Source: Neckera pumila (lineage: Eukaryota > Streptophyta > Bryopsida > Hypnales > Neckeraceae). Taken from it: 64,000 bases of DNA. Under the pieces are notes generated by a model. It worked only from the letters and a program-made list of their open reading frames with translations, was not told where the DNA came from and made no database searches. This document shows positions 1 to 11,232 of the stretch, piece after piece. The stretch's first letter is position 1. The number at the start of each line of letters is the position of its first letter. The DNA lies in assembly GCA_963969595.1 (NCBI GenBank), contig OZ018409.1:2482501-2546500 (forward strand), written 5' to 3'. Position numbers and translations under genes: made by a program.

Positions 1-233
1 AACGTGAGCGTCGAGATGTCCTCAGCTAGCCTTTGCACCTTCGCAGAGGGCGGCATCCTCGCCTCGCTCTCGTCATCGGAATCCCTTGCTGCTGCACTGC
101 TGAATCGACGGAAATTTCCACCATTTCTCGACTTCTGTCCATGCGAGGAGCTGATAATCGACGGGATGGATGCAATGCAACGGATCGATCGAAGTAACGA
201 GGACCTGGCAGAACACGACCACAGCTGACTCAT
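1..233 (-). CDS. mitochondrial large-subunit ribosomal protein bL12 (5' end only)
   Basis: Reading the minus strand from the ATG at 231-233 gives 77 codons that run off the left edge. The first ~45 residues are rich in Ser, Arg and Ala with almost no acidic residues, as in a mitochondrial presequence; an RRFSSAAA stretch may mark the cleavage region. An acidic DSDDESEA patch follows, then PSAKVQRLAEDISTLT, which resembles the start of the bL12 N-terminal domain (PS-x-V-x-x-L-x-x-x-I-x-x-LTLLE in the family). bL12 forms the stalk of the mitochondrial ribosome and recruits translation factors. The rest of the protein lies outside the window, so identity rests on the presequence and this short motif. 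Telo-box repeats ~180 bp upstream are typical of plant ribosomal protein genes and support the call. Confidence 0.65.
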   Translation of the reverse strand, partial: MSQLWSCSARSSLLRSIRCIASIPSIISSSHGQKSRNGGNFRRFSSAAARDSDDESEARMPPSAKVQRLAEDISTLT

Positions 234-414
234 TGCACAATTTCTCCTTTTGCCTGAAGATGTTCTCTTCAATCCTGCACGGGCCACGAGCTAATGTGCA
301 AATGCTGCTTTCTACTCAGATTCACAGCATCGTCTCCTTCGCAATGCCAATGTGACGATTCTCTTCGTCCCTCGTTACTGCTCAAAAATTCTCTTCAAAA
401 TGAGAGCCATCCCG

Positions 415-453
415 AACCCTAAAACCCTAAAACCCTAATTGCAAACCCTAATC
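415..453. promoter_or_regulatory. telo-box cluster upstream of the bL12 gene
   Basis: Three AACCCTAA units in direct succession (415-438) and a fourth AAACCCTAA at 443-451 lie about 180 bp upstream of the minus-strand ATG at 233. Telo-boxes (AAACCCTA) are known promoter elements of plant ribosomal-protein and translation genes. The same sequence is the plant telomere repeat, so a short interstitial telomeric repeat is the alternative; position and gene identity favour a promoter role. Confidence 0.6.
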
Positions 454-1770
454 GTTATGAGTTTAACCATGAGTATTTGGCCTCTTTAGTTGCCGCCGCT
501 GGATTTGTACACAATTGGTAGATTTAGGCATTCCGTCTTTAGGATTGGATGACCACAATCGAGGGAGTTGAGTGGATTTCCGTAGATTCGAGCACAAGAA
601 TGAGATCTTGGTACAGTCGCGTCTCTTTCTTGATGGATGAAAAACTGGATTCATTCATCTGAAGATAATTATAATTCTCTTCAAAATTTTGGAACACAAG
701 TACAAAGGTCAGTAACTGTGCCTAAATGTGTCCAAATAAGCAATTGAGCATTGTTTCTGTTATTAAATTGCCTAATTTTTCACAATAGACCAAATAAATG
801 GACTATTCAAGCATAATAGTCACCAGATCAAAGTTAACCCCTAAATGTCCAAGGTTTTTTTTGAGATTCTAGGACTTTGCTCTAAATTGAACAAAAAGCC
901 AACATTTTGATAAATTGTACTCACCTCCACTAATTGATAATTGATAATCGTACTTATTGTATAGTACAACGCAAGGGTTGCCTTCACCTTTACTATTTGT
1001 ACCATGCGGTTTATTATTCATAAAATAGAAACCATGTTGACAAACATTATAGCATTTGTTTGATATGGAAAAAAAAACACGGCATCACTTACTTAAGTTC
1101 ACGAGTATCAATTATTTTTGAAATGTAACCGTACAAAATCAAACTAGACATGTTAGAGATTACAATGGAAAAAAAACATAACGATATCAGTTATGGATTG
1201 AACAATTATAATATTTGATCATGAGGTTGGGTGTTAAAATTGCAAAAGGGATTTGAAGTCTTTTAATCCTCTTTTCACATGACAAATCTAAAAATTTGGT
1301 CACCAAAAAATACTCCAGTATGAGGTTAAAGGACCTAACAAGCATAATCCTAATCAATTTATGGCTTCTCAAAATCTACTCTACATTTTTTTTAAATGAA
1401 TTTCTAATGTGATTTTTTCTTGAAGATCTAGTATATTTGAGGCTCATTTCTAAGAGGCCTCAATACTAAGGGAAGGCAAGATTGTAATGGACACCCATGT
1501 ACAAAATCTTGAATAAAAAAGTCATAATCAATCATTTTCAAATTCAGTTTTTGAATGTTAAAACTATACAAATAGTAAAATTAGATTGCCCCACACTAAT
1601 TTCTCGACCGTCCACACCATATAAATATTCACTACTATTGTACAATGGTGCGTTCAAATCAGAGCCATATGTATGGCCAATAGATTAGTGTACCAGTTCA
1701 AAGCCCGCTTCAGAAAGTTGCAAGCGCCTCCATAAAGAGAAGCATTGAGCCATGAGATAATTTATCTCAA
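454..1770. other. AT-rich intergenic DNA, no gene seen
   Basis: Short ORFs only, with no motif I recognise. Frequent oligo-A/T runs. No clear terminal repeats were found here. Confidence 0.5.
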
Positions 1771-1843
1771 ATAAGGCAATCTAATTGATAAGGCAACCTA
1801 ATTGATAAGGCAACCTAATTGATAAGACAAACTAAGTGATAAG
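1771..1843. repeat. 17-bp tandem array, left part
   Basis: Four successive units of about ATAAGGCAACCTAATTG at 1771-1787, 1788-1804, 1805-1821 and 1822-1838, then a partial ATAAG to 1843. Two further units lie at 7527-7543 and 7544-7560 on the other side of the hAT element, so the array was split by that insertion. Confidence 0.85.
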
Positions 1844-2780
1844 TAGTGATCCCAAAACAGGCTAAAAAACGTTGGTTTTTTATTTTAAAATTGTGTCTGT
1901 AAATTGTCCAAAGTGAAAACAAAATGCCCAAAAAAATTTTGAACACAAATTTGTGCCAGTGCGGGTTTAGGGTTGCTCGAGCCCCGTCCATCTACGGAGA
2001 CGGGAGCCAGCCCTAGCAACATGAAATCCATCCATTCGGGCTGGATCACCCTCACCGTTGATTGCGTAGCGGGACGTCGCATCGGAGGGTTTAGAATTTG
2101 TTGGTGGCGGTTGCATCGGAGGGCCCAGGATAGCTTGGGCTAGGATTTAGGGTTGTCACTTTCACCTGCGCCCCTAACGATTAGCACATTGTTAATCTGT
2201 GTTAGGCTGCTGCTTTGAGTGCTTTCAGACCTCAATAATGTTATTTTGCATTGTTAATCTGTGATTAGTGGTGCACTATTGCATGCAGCCGTGGCGCCAA
2301 ATTGTTGTGTGATTTGTATCTCGTACAAGCATTCAGACTTCAGAGTTTCAGGAATTTATGTATCTTTGGAGATTATTCATGTTTGAATTTCCGCCGTCAA
2401 TGCACCAATTTGTTGCCGTAGTGCAAAACTGCAATTGTGCAATTCTTCAAAGTTCAGAGAGCTTCTTGAAGTGGTGGTTGCATTCACTATTGGTGCTGAA
2501 TTGGAGGCGGGCTGCGCCAGGCAGCTAATTGGTGATCGAACCATTCCAACATTTTTTTGTTTTTTGAAGTCATTGCGATGGGAAATTTAAGTGCTGTCGT
2601 TGAGGTGAGTTTTCTCGCATTCCATCTCTCCAATCGTTGCTTCGACTGCTCCCAACTTTGTCGCACTCCTATTGACTCACATAGTTCTTTCACTAGACAC
2701 CTGCATTTGAGCATTTTGTTCTTGCTTGAGTGCTTAGTTGCTTACAGCTTACTTTGTTTGTACATTTTTTTGGCTGCACG

Positions 2781-2900
2781 GTTCTACTGGTTTGCTTGTT
2801 CGGGTTTGCGATTCTGCTGGTTTGCTTGTTTGGGTACGCAATTCTGCTGGTTTGCTTGTTCAGGTCCATGGTTCTGTTGTTTTGCTTGTTTGGGTGCAGG
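2781..2900. repeat. 30-bp tandem repeat x4 in the hAT leader
   Basis: Units begin at 2781, 2811, 2841 and 2871, each close to RTTCTGCTGGTTTGCTTGTT plus ten variable bases. The period is a multiple of three and the frame is open, giving a 10-residue hydrophobic repeat (FCWFAC core), but it ends at a possible 3' splice site (GTGCAG, 2894-2899) just before the first transposase ATG, so it is more likely leader than protein. Confidence 0.8.
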
Positions 2901-2909
2901 TTCGTTGCA

Positions 2910-5900
2910 ATGGCTCCTTGGCTGAAGCTCCCACAAAACTTTCGTGTGCCCACATTTGGATCAAGCTGGAACACCAGCGGAGCCGGCAAGTACTTGCCTC
3001 CAAACAGTGACGCCGTGGTGCACGCTGATCTTGATTGTGTCGAGATCACTCATGTTTTGGAAACATGGCACTCGTTGCTTCTTCCAAGGCAAGGTCCTTC
3101 TTTGGAAGTGACCGTTGCTTCTCCGACACCTGATTCCGCCAGCGATGGTGATATTCTTCTGCCTTCAAAGAAGCCCAGAATTGTCCGGAAGAGGACGAAG
3201 ACTGCCATTGCTACTACGACTCGAAGGTGGTAGGAAGTTTGGGCATGTAAATTTGCCTAGGCTGAGGGGGAATTCAACGCTGATGGCGACATTGTGGGCA
3301 TTATTTGTCGCAGCTGCACCACAATTATGGGGCGTCGGAAGATGCTTGTTCCGAAAGCAAACAATTTGGAAAAACATGAGGGGAAACGTGTTTGTCAAGA
3401 GGACGGCATTCCCCTTGCTTAGATGAAGAAGGGTGATGTGTTTCAAGCCCACGATTGCAAACACTTGCAGTTGGTGAAGCTGTGGGCCGCACGGAAGTAG
3501 TCGACAACTATAGAGATCAACTATAGGGCGGCTTGGACAGTGAGCTAAAACGTAAACAGGTTCAATTTTCAACCCTCTTTCATATTCTCAATCATGGCTG
3601 CCCGATGTGCGACTACAAGCACCAACAAGAGTTGCTCAAGCAACTGAAGGTAAAAAACTTGCCCAAAAAACAGTGGTCTGAGTCGACAAGCTAGGAGATG
3701 AGTGAATACCTTCACGGCTCGATTTTGGCTCCATTAAAAGGTGTTGTCCAATCTGCATCTGTCATTTCTATTTCTACTGATGAAGTCACTGCAATTGATA
3801 ATACCTCATGGTTTGGGATTCACGTGTATGCCATGGATCACTGGGAGAGAGTTCTACATCTGTTATTGTTAGCTTGCGATTCAGAGAGTGGAATTGCCGA
3901 TCACCTAACTCAGTCGATAATGCATGCGTTGCTAAATGAGGGAGACTTGACGTGTCAAGAAATTGCTAGGAAAGTAGTGTCATTTGGGGCTAACGGTATG
4001 AGCACTTTCCAAAGGCCTAGGGCAGGTGTGATGACTCAGATACGAGAGAAGTGGGCTTTATTTCTAATCGGGGCAAGCTGCATAAGTCACCGGATTAATC
4101 TAGCAATTGAGATGATGTCCAAGTTCCCGCTCATCTCCAAGCTTGAGGGTCTCTTTCAAACCGTGTATTCATACTTTTGCTGAAGCAGTAAGCGTCATGC
4201 TGAACTGCAGAGGCTTGTTGATCTCATGGAAACTAAAGGGAGGAAAATGGTAAGAAATGTTGAAACTAGATGGATCTCCATGAGGAGCCCAGCATCCAAG
4301 ATTCTCTCCAAGTACCGCACGTTGTTGGTAAAAATGGGAGTCAACATGACTCCCGGATCTGGTACAAAGCCCAATGCGGGGGCTCCCAATAACTTCAACC
4401 TCTTGTCTGACATAGAGATTCTGCTATCTTTGGCTTGCTTCATACCACTGGTCAATTCTATGCATTGCTTAACCCCTAAAAGGACCGGATGTCCCCTCGG
4501 GGGACAATTTGGGTCCGGGCAGGTTCCTACGATCTCAATTTTTAGTAATATTTTTTGGGATTTTTTGAGGTTGTGTATTTTTGCAAGATCTTTGTGAATA
4601 TATAATTTTTATTTTAATTGATGCCCGGGAGCAAAAGTTCTGGCACAATAAGTAAAATTGGAATTTTGCGGGCAACACAAAAAAAATTTTAAAAAGTCAA
4701 AATAATTTTTTTTCGAATTTTTTCCTCAAAGATTATATTTTTGTCTACATGTGAAGCTTTGTTTCATTCAATTTGGACTAATAATGAGAAAGTTATGGAC
4801 AATCTTAGTTTTTTGGGCAATCTAAGCATCTTCTTGAAAAAATAAGTTGTAGAATTCATTTTTGAATGCAATTTTGAGAATTTTTCAAAAAAAATTGTTA
4901 GAAAGGGTTAGATTTTCTTGCTAGAACAATCTCACCATTGGGATTATTGTGATTCAATTCCATTTAAAAGCTATTAACAATTTAGTTTTTTCTTCAATCT
5001 TAAACCCACCTCTATTTAACAATTTTTTAATGAATGAAAATTAAGTGCTTTTTTTCCTAAATTTTTTTGGTAGATTCTCAACTCAACTACTTAACATTAA
5101 TAAGTAGAAAATTGAAATCAGTAGTGCAAAAAAATTGAACTAAAAAGATTCAAAGCCAAAAAATCTAGTCAAGCAAGGTGGAAAAAAACTTGTTTTCTTC
5201 ACTTTAAATGCATATATCTTGCAATCTACGTGGTCAAAGTTTCTGAAATTTCTTCCACATATTCATATACTAGTCAAGTATAAGATCTTACGGTTGGATA
5301 TGCAAAAAAAAACAATTTTTTAAACTCTTTTCTCTTTGCAATAGAAATGACAGTTTTGAATGGTTTTTGGTCGGAAAATCACCTCGGTCCTTTAGGGGTT
5401 AATTAAGCTTTCACAATCCCGTGATGTCTTCATCTGCAACTTTATCCAAGCTATGAAGTTGTGCCAAGATGGGCTATCCCGCATGTTCCTTGGCACATCT
5501 ACTGTATACAACAAATTGGACTTCCTCTGCTACAGTGAGCTAGTGGAGCTCAAGAACTCTAAAATTCCTCTTGTGTGGCAGCCGCTTCCAGGAGATAGTG
5601 GCATCTGTCACTTGATGTTCAACTTTGAGCAAACTCGTGTCTTTGCTCAATGCCACAATAAGCAAACTGGGCAGCATATTTTTGTGACAATGGAAGAATT
5701 CAATTGGGTGCAAGAGACTGTTGAGCGTCAATTCTCAAGTAACTTTTCAACTTTACTATTGTTGGTTCTGTGTTTGCCTTTTCTTTTGCCTTTTTTTTAT
5801 TTATATTTTTTTTATTTCTTATTTGCTTATTTGATTTCAATCTTTTGTTTTTCAGTTTTGATATTTTTTTGAATGATAACTTCATATTTTGTTGAAAAAC

Positions 5901-6771
5901 TTAATATGTTTAATAATTTGATATGTTTGAATGATAACTTCATATGTGTTGAAATTTTTTTGAAAGATGCTTTCATAGTCTTTTCATTTCAGTTTTCAAA
6001 TTTTTTTGAATGATAACCTCATGCTTAATTGAGCACTTGAATGACAACTGATTCTTCAGTAGGTTCAGACTTTAAGAAGCTAGAATGAATGTATCAATGA
6101 TAAGTGAATGCTTGGATCAATTGAATGCTTATTTGTATGCTTTGCTTTGTGTAGAGATTGCTCAATCTCTTATAGATGAGCTGGACCTTAGGTTCCCCCA
6201 GCAAGCCTTGCTTGATGCCTTTGGCATCATATACCCTCAGTATTGGCAGCAAGACGGGGTTGATGTCAGTTTTGGGCATCACCTTGCGGTGCTCAAAGAT
6301 TTTTTTCCATTGCCAAAGTTTTGAACAAGGGGCAGCCTTTGTGTGATGGGGAGGTGCCGTATATTGTTCTTGAATTGTTGTTGGCCTCTGCTTTGGATAA
6401 CCAATAGGGCCTTTTCAAAGTGACAATGAAGCAATGCACAAGAGGCGTGTGGCCCACCATTCACTGTGAATCTAGTCATAAAGTTACGGCGGAAACTATC
6501 CCAAAATCGGCATTTGTGTAAGCTTATTTTTGAGTACTTTAAGGTGGCTGAAATTGGTTGCTGCCTTGTTCTGGGTTCGGTGGAAGATGAGAGATGCTTT
6601 TCTAATCTAAAGTTCCTTAAATCTTGCCAGAGAAATAGATTAGGAAAACACTTGCCCCTTGTTGTGTGTATGTTTGGCCAGAAATACTTTTCACTTGAGA
6701 ATTTTCCTTACAAGGAAGCCATAGAATCTTGGAAAGGTGCAATAAAGGTCGGCCGGCAAGGGGATGCTTAA
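2910..6771 (+). pseudogene. hAT transposase, broken by stops, frameshifts and a MITE
   Basis: Coding pieces run in order. 2910-3233: N-terminal segment starting MAPWLKLPQNF, ending in a stop. 3234-3450: a frame-shifted BED-type finger (ICRSCTTI with LEKHEGK). 3698-4183: catalytic-region segment containing STDEVTAIDNTSW and HRINLA. An in-frame TGA at 4181-4183 is followed in the same frame by ELQRLVDLMETKGRK to about 4472. The MITE at 4473-5398 interrupts here; the same frame resumes at 5403 and runs to 5738. A probable GT-AG intron (5739-6154, pyrimidine-rich) restores the frame into 6155-6322. The C-terminal hAT dimerisation domain (GSVEDERCFSNLKF, 6571-6612) ends at 6771. Family transposases cut and paste hAT elements in the nucleus. 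The decay is modest: few disabling changes outside the insertion. Confidence 0.85.
4469..5402 (+). mobile_element. TTAA-flanked piggyBac-like MITE, copy A
   Basis: Element 4473-5398 (926 bp) begins CCCCTAAAAGGACC and ends GGTCCTTTAGGGG; TTAA flanks it at 4469-4472 and 5399-5402. It has no long ORF. It lies inside the hAT transposase; ignoring the element plus one TTAA joins the frame across the site without a shift. It belongs to the same subfamily as copies D and F. Confidence 0.9.
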
Positions 6772-7526
6772 AGTAGATCTCGACTGTGTGGGACCAGTAT
6801 CCTCAATTCTTTACCAAAATAGACTTTTGCCTTAGTTTTCATGAGGTTAGACTGGCCTTGCAATTCAATTTTTCCTTCACTGAGACCTCAGCGGATCATG
6901 CTGCCTGAGATGGTGATTGGAGGTTGGAGGGAGTTTTGATGCGGCATAGTGGTCTAATTGGAGACATTGGAGGATGGAGGCTACTTTTACTGGCGACGGT
7001 GCTTTTCCAGCTACGATGGGAGAGAAGGCCTTGCACACACTACTCTGAGACTTATTCTACTAACCCTTTAACGTGTTTTGTTTGTATTGTGTGTGCAGTA
7101 CACTAACATTGCACTTAGGGCAATCTAGAAGGGTTCAACTCCCTTGTTAGTGGCATGTATGTTTAGAATTTGTAATTTAGATTATGGAAATTCAAGCATG
7201 TAACAATTCTATTTGAAATTATAAGACAATGTCAATTTGTGTACATTCCAAAATTCGCTATTATACGAATGATTGTCTTTGCAATTAGCAATTGTATGCA
7301 TAGAAGTTGTCAAGAAGTAGTTTTGTGTATGCACCAAATCGTTCAACATGTCGCAAGTTCTGCTGTACCACCCAAAAAAAAAGTTATTCAGAATTCCACA
7401 TTTTGAATTGCAATTTCTCTCCCTTGTTCCACCAATGGAAATAGGGTTTGCGGAAATAACTCCCATATAGGCTACGGTTATAGCCGCCAGTAGAAATGCG
7501 ACAAATAGGTTCTGAGATCACTGTTG

Positions 7527-7560
7527 ATAAGACAGCCTAATTGATATGGCAACCTAATTT
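7527..7560. repeat. 17-bp tandem array, right part
   Basis: Two units (ATAAGACAGCCTAATTG and ATATGGCAACCTAATTT) continue the array at 1771-1843 on the far side of the hAT element. The target duplication TTGATAAG (7524-7531) overlaps the first unit. Confidence 0.8.
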
Positions 7561-9075
7561 GACTATTTTCAAAAAGGATTGTTCAAAAATATAAGACTCC
7601 ATTTGGTGTTTGGTGACAGTAACTTACAAAAGGTCTGATACTGGAGAAGGTGATAATAAAGAAACCAAGTGCTATCCCAGTTGAGTGGTCGGAATCTAGC
7701 TTTTGACAGACCACTTCAGATGCCGAACTTCTTCTTATGAGCTTGCACGAGCATCGCCATTGTCATCGCCACCTAGCTGTTTCAAACCACGAGAGAGACA
7801 GTACCCTGCCTTCGAATTCTGCAAATTTTGTAGGTCATTATGATCTAACATTCAAGATCGTTGCGGGAAAGCCAGAATTGCAGAAGAAATGGCGAATTCA
7901 CGCATTTCGGGTGGCCCAGGTTGTGAAAGAGAGAGACTGTCGTTTTGATCGCCAGTTCCTAAGGTTTCTGGGTTCTCATCCTGACAATCGTTCTGAGTTC
8001 ACTTGCGCAAGGAGAGAGGGCACTTCAACCCTTGTTTCTTGTTGCGTTTCGTTTCTTACGGGGCATTTTCTGAGTCCTAGAGTAGCCCCATCCACTCGTC
8101 TAGTTCAAATCCGTCGTGTGGTTTTTGCTTCAGCACTTCTGTTTCTCAGACTGCTGGCTTTGTTTGCTTTGTTTCATCCCCTCTGGACCCTGTTCGGTAC
8201 TGTGCCCTAATCAGGGTTTACTCAGTGTAAGTCACTTCCGCTGTGAGAGGTGATGCGGGTGGTAGCTCCAGAATCGCGAGGTTTCTGTATTTTAGTGTGA
8301 ATTTCGTAGAGTTCACATAACGTGGGTTTACTGCTAGCATGAGAGCTTAGATTTTAGGGCAACGGAGATGTGAAGGGTACTAAATCATGTGTATGATCTT
8401 GATAGTATGGTGGACAAATACAAGCTGATCTTGCAGCATTGTCGCTGACTACCGGAGAAGTGACTAATCTCCAGTTTATACTATTGAAAGGTTTTTATGG
8501 TTTTGGTGTCGTCTTGTAGTACTCATGAGTACTAAAACTCGGGTGTTGCTTGCAGGGCATTGTGGTAGCCATGTATGAATAGTTCGCGTGTTGCGGGGTT
8601 AGTTACATGCAGGGGGTGGAGATATGGTCGCATCGAGGGTTCTGAGATCCTGTTGGCAAACTTTGTTCAAAAGGAGCTCCTTCAATTTGCTGAACCCAAG
8701 TAGAATTGCTTGCATGGTAGGTTATTTCGCATATGGTATCCAAATAATGCTTACCTGAGAGTGTTCATATTCTAACAAGAACTTATAAATGTGACCAGTT
8801 TAGGAAAGTCGATCGATGCTAACGTGGTGATTAGTATTGTCTCTACCTTAGGTGAAGAGTGAATTGTGGTTTTATTGTGTGAGGGCGGCTTTTTTAGAGA
8901 ATGGCAATCTCGTAGCACGAGAGCCACAATAAGAATTTATGCAGCCATTGCAGAGCCCTTTCTGCTCTTTGACTGTTTGTGCTGTGCATTATTGATGTAC
9001 AGGGGACAAATTAGCGGCCACATACATCAAACTAGCGGATTGTAACGTATAGGTGTTACATTATTTCCTTCCGGC
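7561..9075 (+). promoter_or_regulatory. upstream region / probable 5' leader of the LUX-like gene
   Basis: This 1.5 kb is less AT-rich than the surrounding repeats. A 157-codon ORF (7737-8210) is open but has no recognisable domain and no coding-like conservation that I can see. A good splice donor (CAGTGTAAGT, 8224-8233) and possible acceptors (for example near 8552 or 9001) would fit a long spliced 5' leader, as is common for plant regulators. This is inference; no TATA box stands out. Confidence 0.35.
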
Positions 9076-11023
9076 ATGGCAACGAAGGATGATGAGCATG
9101 AGTCGGAGTGGACGAAAGACCTTCCTTCGAAGGAAGAGCTCACACCTTTGTCCCATTCATTGATCTCACGAATGCTGGCAAACGCCTTCAGGATCAAACA
9201 TGACGAGCCAATGACGGAAGAAGATGTTCGGAGAGAATCCAAGTCCACTCTTCATAATATCTTCAAGCAGAAGCCCACTCCCTCTTTTGATCCATTTCCA
9301 GCTTTTCAAGAACAAGAGGACACCGGTAAATTTCGTTCGCGTAAAAATAAATTTAGTGACTGACGGCTGTTGTCCAAAGAAGTAGTCCTTTAAGCTTCAG
9401 TAACCGTTTTCAATTTTTCTCCTGTGGATGAGTTGGATTTGCAACCAATCTGATGTCACGTACTGCGGCTCTCATTAGACACTGGACTTTCTTTCTTTCC
9501 AGCACAATGGGCTGTTGTCACAATGAAATCACTCCTTTGTATGCTTTATACCCCAGTGTTCAAGCTTAAATATTAGAAATCTCGATGCACTTTGGACCCT
9601 ATTAGTGGATCATAAACTATCAAAGCATGTTCCTAGTGTTCAGCAAGGTAGAATAAGATTTCCTCTTCTCGTAGTACATGTAAACTCTACCTTGACGCTT
9701 CCGAGATGATTTATTTATACTCCTACGTATGAAAGCGGTCACCTTGGGCCATGTGGGCACTTAGGGGCTAAGAACGTGAGGGATTAAGTTAATTTATGGC
9801 ATCCCACTAATGTATTTCTCTCTATGCTCTTAGTGGCTGCACGTTCCAGATGGTTTTTGGAATGGCCATAGAACCTATCTCATACTGCTCTACTACTGGT
9901 AGCATTCTGCATAATGTATGAAAAGTAGCTGACTGGATTTACGAGTCAATTTGCAGGTGGCTATGGCAGCTATGGAGTGGAGGGCCGACGAGTGGAACAG
10001 GAGGGTCGAGGGAACCGAGCAGACGATGAGTTCCGAGGAGATTTCCGAGGAAACCTGCGAGTCGAAGAGAGAAGGGACGGACAAGCCCATACAGTTGAAG
10101 ATGGCATGGACTACAATGGCGCTTTTCGATCAGAAATTCCAAGGCAACCCTGTGCCAGTGGAAATGACCTCGGAAAGGGAGTTGTGAAGAGCAATGCTGG
10201 AGTTGATGGAGCCGTATCACAAGGTGCCACAAATACTGCAACAAATGCAGGACGAGAGTATGGCAATGGAGCAGACAGGGATGCTGACGAGCAAAGGCCA
10301 TTGCAGCCCCCTTTACCTGGTCGACTGAATTCGCTGCCGTATCAACCTTACGAGGATAGGCCTGAGGGTGACGACAGCAGAGGAGGCGAGGGGTCGGAAC
10401 CCAGGTCAACAGATTTTGATCTAGAGGATGCAAACTCAGCAGGAGGTCCCATGAGCGAGGACCCGAATTCCAAAAGGCCAGCGAGAATTGTGTGGACACC
10501 TCAGTTGCATAAACGGTTTGTGGAAGCTGTTGGACACCTTGGAATCAAAAATGCGGTGCCGAAGACGATCATGCAGCTGATGAATGTGGAAGGTTTGACA
10601 AGAGAGAATGTGGCTTCGCATCTGCAGAAGTATCGGTTGCATCTCAAGCGCATGCAAGCTGGTCATTTCAGTGATGGACCTTCTGCATCTGATCACCTGT
10701 TCTCGTCTACGCCTCTGCCTCCAGGGATTATGCCTCCTGGTATGAGTCCCCATTTCATGCCTATGGCTTCCAGCCGAGAGGACGGTGCCACGGCTTTTAC
10801 CATTCCCATGCCCTTCCAGGGGATGGTTAGGCCGGGTCCCTTTGGAAGCTATGAGCATGTGCCTTATGGTCCTATGGCAGGAGGGTATATGCCACGGCCA
10901 CCCATGCCCGACCCTCGGATGGCCATGCCGGAACATTCTGCCAGTCGTAGCCAGAGCCAGCAGAACATACCGAGCTTGTCTTCGCATGGTGCACTTCCGT
11001 TGTTTCCAACAAACCAAGGTTGA
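9076..11023 (+). CDS. LUX/PCL1-like GARP transcription factor (evening complex type)
   Basis: Two exons, 9076-9325 and 9957-11023, joined by a 631-bp GT-AG intron, give 438 residues. Exon 1 holds the conserved LUX N-terminal block (SEWTKDLPSKEELTPLSHSL, residues ~11-30, then LANAFRI). Residues ~259-317 form the GARP/Myb-like DNA-binding domain: VWTPQLHKRF, VPKTIMQLMNVEGLTRENVASH, then LQKYR. Downstream, SSTPLPPG and a Met/Pro/Gly-rich tail match the family layout. In flowering plants LUX binds DNA and assembles with ELF3 and ELF4 to repress growth and clock genes at night; a clock role here is inferred. The frame through the splice is exact: one base from exon 1 plus GT of exon 2 makes Gly84. 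The 3' end carries a tandem duplication spanning the stop codon. Confidence 0.9.
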
Positions 11024-11090
11024 TAGCTTCAACTTGCTTCTCATGGTGTACTTCCGTTGTTTCCTACGAATCAAGGTTGATAGCCTCAAC
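10977..11090 (+). repeat. tandem duplication across the LUX-like stop codon
   Basis: A ~55-bp segment (TCTTCGCATGGTGCACTTCC ... AACCAAGGTTGATAGC) at about 10980-11030 is repeated with a few changes at about 11036-11090. The first copy encodes the last ~14 residues and the TGA; the second copy lies in the 3' UTR. Confidence 0.8.
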
Positions 11091-11232
11091 TTGCTAGGCT
11101 TATTCTTCAAGTGGGGTCAGACTTACAGGACTGAATCTTTTTTTGAAGCCGCTGCTTCCTGGTGAAGAATTTAAACACTCTTTTGTTGATATAGATTAAT
11201 TGATTAACTGTTCAATCACGAGACTCCAAGTA

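Larger units (their letters stand above)
1844..7523 (+). mobile_element. full-length hAT transposon (decayed), 5.7 kb
   Basis: The left end TAGTGATCCCAAAAC and the reverse complement of the right end CAGTGATCTCAGAAC form imperfect terminal inverted repeats. Flanks are GTGATAAG (1836-1843) and TTGATAAG (7524-7531), an 8-bp target duplication with one mismatch, as expected for hAT. The interior encodes hAT transposase pieces in order on the plus strand: a BED-like finger region, catalytic-region segments and a C-terminal dimerisation domain. A 926-bp TTAA-flanked MITE is nested at 4473-5398. The transposase is broken by several stops and frameshifts, so this copy is not expected to be autonomous. 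Confidence 0.85.

Noticed and set aside
1..355. plus-strand ORFs at the left edge
   Set aside because: The minus frame gives a mitochondrial presequence and bL12 motif; the plus frames are its shadows.
7737..8210. 157-codon ORF upstream of the LUX-like gene
   Set aside because: No domain, and it lies in what looks like the leader/promoter; kept only as part of that region.
9939..11165. antisense and alternate-frame ORFs over the LUX-like gene
   Set aside because: Shadows of the GARP coding sequence.
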